A stretch of DNA of 48,767 nucleotides, taken from assembly GCA_029261135.1 (NCBI GenBank), contig JAJDBX010000016.1, positions 1 to 48,767 of the forward strand, in the 5' to 3' direction. Positions 44,883 to 48,767 of this stretch are shown piece after piece. The position numbers were made by a program, and so were the translations under genes. The notes under the pieces are model-generated. The model did not search any database and had not been told where the DNA came from. It saw only the letters and a list, made by a program, of their open reading frames with translations. The stretch's first letter is position 1. Each line of letters starts with the position of its first letter. The DNA is from Nitrospirota bacterium. Lineage in GTDB: Bacteria; Nitrospirota; Nitrospiria; SBBL01; JAADHI01.

Positions 44883-46421
44883 TTAAGGTCGGTGAACGCC
44901 GTGAGATTGTCCCAGCGTCGTGATGTACACAATGATTTGATCGAGGGGAAGCCCTAAGAGGGCGTTGACTTCGTCATCGTAAAACCCTCCAATACCACTC
45001 ACTCCTAATTTAAGCTGGATGGCCGCGAGGTTCATGCGTTCTCCGATATGTCCTGCATCCAGATGAAGGTAGCGATAGGCACGATTGCCATATTGGGACA
45101 TGGCTTTTTCTAAGTTTGCTGTATGGATGACCAGGGCGGCGGCATCTCTTGCGAGTTCTTGACCCAGGCAAAAATGCCAAGTCTGTCTTTCAAAATCTCC
45201 CGCATAAATTAAACGCAATTCCTGGCTGAGTGGTGCGTAGTAATAGACCCCGGCTTCTAATCCATCGACATGTTGAATGACCAGATAGGTTTCAAGGTAG
45301 GCCGATGAAAAGAGGTGAGAGTGTTCAAGCAAATGGTCGCTGTAGGCATATTTTAAAAGGGAAGATAATGACTCTCTTGAGAAAGATTCACCCGTGTAGG
45401 CACGTGTTGATCTTCGGAGTAGGATGGTCTGACCGATGCCGTTGATCCAATCGATGGGCTCTCCTGTGAGCGGGGCTGTTTCTTTGAATCCGTATTTTTC
45501 TTCCAAAGATTCGGGTCCATCTGTGTTTGTGGAGAACTGAGCTTGAAGCTCTTTTTTGAGTTGAATCGAGGAGCCGTGGTGCAATTGTAAGAGTAAGGGA
45601 TCAATCTCTCCGTCATTTAATTGAACGAAGCGATGTTGCAGAGACCTTTCCGGATTTTCGTCAATCTTCACAGGGTTTTGCGGCAGAGCCACGACCGACA
45701 AGACGCCTTCCAGCGCTTCATCCAAAAAGAGAAGCCTGTTAAAAGACTTGTCTACAAATTTTCCGATGGAATAGGGGAAGAAGCCTTCTTCATGTGCATA
45801 GGCGACTAAGTTGCCGAGAACATGTCCGGTATCCAGCAAGATACGGCGATAGGCGCGCTCCTGGTAACGCCATGCGCTGCGTTGAAAGATGGCTGTTGTG
45901 ATAAAGATCAGATTGGCACTTTCAATCGCCTCATGTCCAAAACAGTATTTCCCAAATTCAGACCAAAAATTACCTTCCCATGCGGGCACCAGTGAATGGT
46001 CGCTGACCTGAAAATTATAGATGCCATCCGCGAGCATGGCATGATTTTGAATCGCAACATAGATTTCAGTTGGATAAAGTCCGCCGGCCGTCGGTGCGGC
46101 GCGCATGGCGAGGTTTTCTCCCGAGGGATATTGCAAGATGCCGGTGACGCCGTTGGTAAAATAAAGCAGACGGGAAAGTGCCCCCAAGGTAAAAGGGTAG
46201 CCTTTCTCTTCGACATGTTCGATGGGTTTTCCCGTAAAGGGGTTGTTTTTTAAGGGCAAATAGGGTGTAAGATCAATATTTTTTTCGCTATGATATTCCT
46301 TAAAGGGCGAGGGTTGTGTCGCCCAATTGAGGGGCGTTTGTTGCTCCGACATTTGTGCTTCATAATACTTTGTTTTCTGATGATAGATCCCTGCAATCGA
46401 TTTTTGATCTATCTGGCGCAT
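44883..46421 (-). CDS. Tandem SagB-type nitroreductase/dehydrogenase
   Basis: 512 residues with two SagB-like flavin domains: the first (about 75-250) has LSRLLYFTNGVTG, RAAPTAGGLYPTEIYV and RILLDTGHVLGNL. The second (about 330-505) has LRRSTRAYTGESFS, YRYLHLDAGHIGERM and IGGFYDDEVNALLGL. SagB proteins are FMN oxidoreductases that often oxidise azolines in RiPP synthesis, but no cyclodehydratase or precursor is seen. The second domain shows the more complete C-terminus. It lies upstream of yggX on the same strand. Confidence 0.87.
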   Translation of the reverse strand: MRQIDQKSIAGIYHQKTKYYEAQMSEQQTPLNWATQPSPFKEYHSEKNIDLTPYLPLKNNPFTGKPIEHVEEKGYPFTLGALSRLLYFTNGVTGILQYPSGENLAMRAAPTAGGLYPTEIYVAIQNHAMLADGIYNFQVSDHSLVPAWEGNFWSEFGKYCFGHEAIESANLIFITTAIFQRSAWRYQERAYRRILLDTGHVLGNLVAYAHEEGFFPYSIGKFVDKSFNRLLFLDEALEGVLSVVALPQNPVKIDENPERSLQHRFVQLNDGEIDPLLLQLHHGSSIQLKKELQAQFSTNTDGPESLEEKYGFKETAPLTGEPIDWINGIGQTILLRRSTRAYTGESFSRESLSSLLKYAYSDHLLEHSHLFSSAYLETYLVIQHVDGLEAGVYYYAPLSQELRLIYAGDFERQTWHFCLGQELARDAAALVIHTANLEKAMSQYGNRAYRYLHLDAGHIGERMNLAAIQLKLGVSGIGGFYDDEVNALLGLPLDQIIVYITTLGQSHGVHRP

Positions 46422-46538
46422 TGCTTTAACCCCCTGTTTAGAACCCTAGGTGCAGATTAATCGATTTGAGGAAAAAATGTCAATCAAAGGCTTTGCGCTG
46501 TCTTTCTCTGTGTTCGTTTTTATGATTGAGATCAATGT

Positions 46539-47447
46539 TCATCCCTTCCTCTTTTTATTGTAGCGCCAAGATAAAGAGCCAGCCCTCAGCCATAGAATAG
46601 CGATGATTGCCAATCCCAAGTAGGAAGCAGGGTCACGGAAGGAGCGATGATAATGGATTTCGTGAACTTGAATCTGATCCTTTTTGGAAAAGACTCCACG
46701 AATCGAAACCAGTCCCGAACGATCAAGGTCGATTCCCTGGACTTCTACGTTTTCTCCATTAAAGAGAGATAGGGTGCCGCCGTTTTCATTATATAGGTAA
46801 TAACCACGATCGACTTCGATGGCTTTTCCCTGTCGAAATTCAGTCTGGCGTAATGTTCTGACATGATGGTTGTTTGCTTTTTCGGGTCCATCCAAAAAGC
46901 CCAAGGGGAGCAAGAAGTAGAGGACCAAAAAAATGAATCCGATGCGGCTTTGTTTTGGATTTCGAATGGTAAGAGGAAAAGGGAAGCCTGCTGATTTTTT
47001 AAAATGAAGGCTGGCATAAATCAGGCCGAAGGCCGTGACCCAGTAGGTTGGAAGGCTTTCAGGCCAGACTAGGGCGAAGTTGAGTAATTGCCAATCGAAT
47101 GGGGCGAACAGATGGACGCCGTTGCTCCACTTGATTTGCAGCGCATCGATCATCAGGTGAAGCAGTGCGCCCGATCCGAGGACGAGAAAAGTGGATTTTG
47201 GTCTCCTTGAAAAGAGTGCGAAGGAGGCACTTAAGATCAGACAGAAAAATAGGGAAGCCTGGACGATGACATAGAGTCGCAAATCGATCCTGTCGAGGTT
47301 TGGCATGATGAGCCTGACGATGCGCTGAATGATCCAAGGCAGGTCGGGGATGATGGCACCAAGATACACCCATTTTAAATCGACTTCCTTGTAAATCGCC
47401 TTTGTGGTGAGTCCGTGAATTCCAATGTGAGCAAGGGTATTTGGCAT
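46539..47447 (-). CDS. YdjM-like inner-membrane putative metal-dependent hydrolase (DUF457)
   Basis: 302 residues. The N-terminus MPNTLAHIGIHGLTT and GAIIPDLPWI, then GALLHLMIDALQ, are the histidine-aspartate motifs of this family. Several transmembrane helices (about 60-80, 86-105, 125-150 and 172-190) precede a C-terminal periplasmic beta-rich domain (YYLYNENGGTLSLFNGENVE) and a last helix with a basic tail. Role unknown; homologues are membrane hydrolases of unknown substrate. Confidence 0.82.
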   Translation of the reverse strand: MPNTLAHIGIHGLTTKAIYKEVDLKWVYLGAIIPDLPWIIQRIVRLIMPNLDRIDLRLYVIVQASLFFCLILSASFALFSRRPKSTFLVLGSGALLHLMIDALQIKWSNGVHLFAPFDWQLLNFALVWPESLPTYWVTAFGLIYASLHFKKSAGFPFPLTIRNPKQSRIGFIFLVLYFLLPLGFLDGPEKANNHHVRTLRQTEFRQGKAIEVDRGYYLYNENGGTLSLFNGENVEVQGIDLDRSGLVSIRGVFSKKDQIQVHEIHYHRSFRDPASYLGLAIIAILWLRAGSLSWRYNKKRKG

Positions 47448-47570
47448 GTGTTTCGACTGTTCGCCTCTAGAAAATTAGTGGCGGATCTTCTTCTTTCACA
47501 CTCCGATCAATTGGGAACAATAAGGCGCCGCCGTTTTGGTTGATCGCTCATCATAGGGGTAGACTCTATC

Positions 47571-47771
47571 TTATATTTTTGCCTGTCCAAAATACTGAAA
47601 AATTAAATCTGCGGAGATAATGTTTTCCGCCAAATATCCACTCACAGAGACTCTTTTGCGATCATAAGTGGTTCCGAGATCCAAAAGGCTCGGCACATCA
47701 ATATATTCCTTTGCTTCTGAAAGGGTGAGGATGAGCATGAAAATCACGAAAAGAACACTAATCTTTTTCAC
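47571..47771 (-). CDS. Short secreted protein, unknown, possibly truncated
   Basis: GTG 47771 opens a signal peptide (KKISVLFVIFMLILTLSEA) and about 45 further residues, YIDVPSLLDLGTTYDRKRVSVSGYLAE, which read like the start of an OB-fold-type domain. It stops after YFGQAKI. The length is short and the gene lies about 100 bases from an insertion sequence, so it may be truncated. A longer start at 47855 lacks support. Start is uncertain since the GAGG site is very close to the GTG. Confidence 0.45.
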   Translation of the reverse strand: MKKISVLFVIFMLILTLSEAKEYIDVPSLLDLGTTYDRKRVSVSGYLAENIISADLIFQYFGQAKI

Positions 47772-47977
47772 ACCTCTATTCGCTTGACTGATCTTACTCT
47801 GAAGGTTCAATGGGTTATCCTGGACTATTGACTTTTGGCTGTGCCATGGCTGCATTCAAGCACTGGATCAATATTTTTGCGAGAGTATATTCGCGTCTTT
47901 AAAAAAAAGCGACTCAATAACTGGGTCCCCGTAGAAAGTGTAAGCTTGACGTGGTCGAGTAAAAATGGACATTTTTC

Positions 47978-48767
47978 TTAGGCTGCTTTTGTTAAAAGCC
48001 ATGTTTCCTCAAAAGCTCTTGGACTTAAATATCCAAGATAAGAATGACGTCGTTTGCTATTATAAAACATCTCAATATAGTCAACGATGTCTTCTCTTGT
48101 TTTGTAATTTTCAAAAAATACCCGCTCTGTCTTCAGGCGACCGAAAAAACTCTCAGCCACAGCATTATCCCAGCAATTTCCTTTTCGGCTCATGCTGGGA
48201 AGCATTTTATGGATTTTGAGCATCTTCAGAAAATCATGGCTGCAATATTGGCTTCCCCGATCTGAATGAAAAATTAAACCAGAAGCTGGCCGACGGTGCC
48301 AGATGCCCATTTGTAAGGCATCCAGAAGCAATTGCTTGTTGATCCGATTGCTCATGGACCAACCCACAATTTTCCGATGAAATAAATCCAGAACAATGGC
48401 AAGATACAACCAGCCTTCTGAGGTCCAGACGTATGTGATGTCAGAGATCCAAGCCCGGTCAGGCGTAGAAACTTTAAAATTACGGTCTAGCAAATTTTGG
48501 GCAATTGGCCTTTTGTGTTTGCTGTCTGTTGTCACTTTAAACTTCTTTCTTCGTCGAACAGAGACCCCAGCCAAGTTCATCAGCGTTCGTGCTCTGTAGC
48601 GACCACAGGGAGTGCCACTTGCTTCAATTTCTTCCGAAATACGCCGAGTGCCATAAGTTCCTCTTAACTCCTTAGATGCCTTTTTTACGATTGGAATGAG
48701 ATGCTCCTTCTCTATCTGCCGAGTCGATTTCTCTCGTTTCCGCCATGAATAGTAACCACTTTGGCTC
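47978..48767 (-). mobile_element. IS3-family transposase OrfB (IS150 group), partial at window edge
   Basis: An open frame runs from the window end to TAA at 47978. It includes the HTH_21 part (LRGTYGTRRISEEIEASG, RARTLMNLAGVSV) and the full integrase core: WISDITYV, FHSDRGSQY and NAVAESFFGRLK, with exactly 35 residues between the second Asp and the Glu, giving a DD(35)E catalytic triad. The end YLSPRAFEE is typical. OrfA and the left part lie beyond the window. The element is apparently active in form. The downstream terminal repeat should start near 47947 (TGACGTGGTC), not verified. Confidence 0.93.

Noticed and set aside
47940-47975. A defined IS3 terminal inverted repeat and target duplication
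   Set aside because: TGACGTGGTC at 47947 is a possible end, but the other end is outside the window, so neither repeat nor duplication can be confirmed.

Overview
The window comes from a diderm (Gram-negative) bacterium. It encodes lipoproteins with lipoboxes, outer-membrane barrels ending in Phe, an RND/LolA-type export operon, type IV prepilin and a strong c-di-GMP signalling component. There is no rRNA or clear phylogenetic marker, and base composition is moderate. The gene style (full-length MetH, bifunctional Rel, YggX, Ser/Thr kinase with PP2C, MMPL/LolA trio) would suit a Nitrospirota, Nitrospinota or deltaproteobacterial-type lineage, but I cannot assign it.

Layout. Positions 1-111 are the tail of an IS110-type transposase, and the right edge (about 47.9-48.8 kb) is an IS3-family transposase, so insertion sequences sit at both ends. 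0.25-4.1 kb holds a frameshifted TPR lipoprotein and a HigBA toxin-antitoxin pair. 4.3-13.2 kb is mostly housekeeping: tRNA-Cys, a BamE-like lipoprotein, tRNA-Asn, metH, a Nudix hydrolase, rel/spoT and trpS. Inside it, at 11.53-11.93 kb on the minus strand, is a self-contained unit: consensus promoter, c-di-GMP-I (GEMM) riboswitch, intrinsic terminator, a strong ribosome-binding site, a 29-residue membrane peptide and a second terminator. 13.2-21.9 kb carries a Rap1a-like secreted protein, a formylglycine-enzyme-like lipoprotein and two GGDEF-EAL proteins. Between the two GGDEF-EAL genes lie three decayed genes (YfiR-like, outer-membrane barrel, histidine phosphatase).

22-25 kb has a small membrane protein, an unusual SDR-methyltransferase fusion and a frameshifted second SDR. 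25-30.3 kb is a minus-strand operon: TetR regulator, RND/MMPL exporter, LolA-like carrier, outer-membrane barrel and probably a 46-residue membrane peptide. 30.4-33.3 kb has a frameshifted orphan pilin and a tandem kinase-pseudokinase. 33.7-41.1 kb has ftsH, ribD, an esterase, ribE, a PP2C phosphatase and an overlapping pair (FGE-like protein plus YedY-like molybdoenzyme). 41.1-47.9 kb has a CBS protein, RNase R, nth (apparently starting at ATT), yggX, a tandem SagB-type oxidoreductase and a YdjM-like membrane protein.

How it works together. c-di-GMP is the theme that links the unusual parts: two enzymes that may make or break it, a riboswitch that should sense it, and a broken YfiR-like/barrel module that may once have controlled its synthesis. 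The kinase and the PP2C phosphatase form a second, protein-phosphorylation axis. Several accessory genes contain frameshifts while long housekeeping genes are intact, which favours real gene decay over uniform assembly error, although indel errors cannot be excluded from sequence alone.
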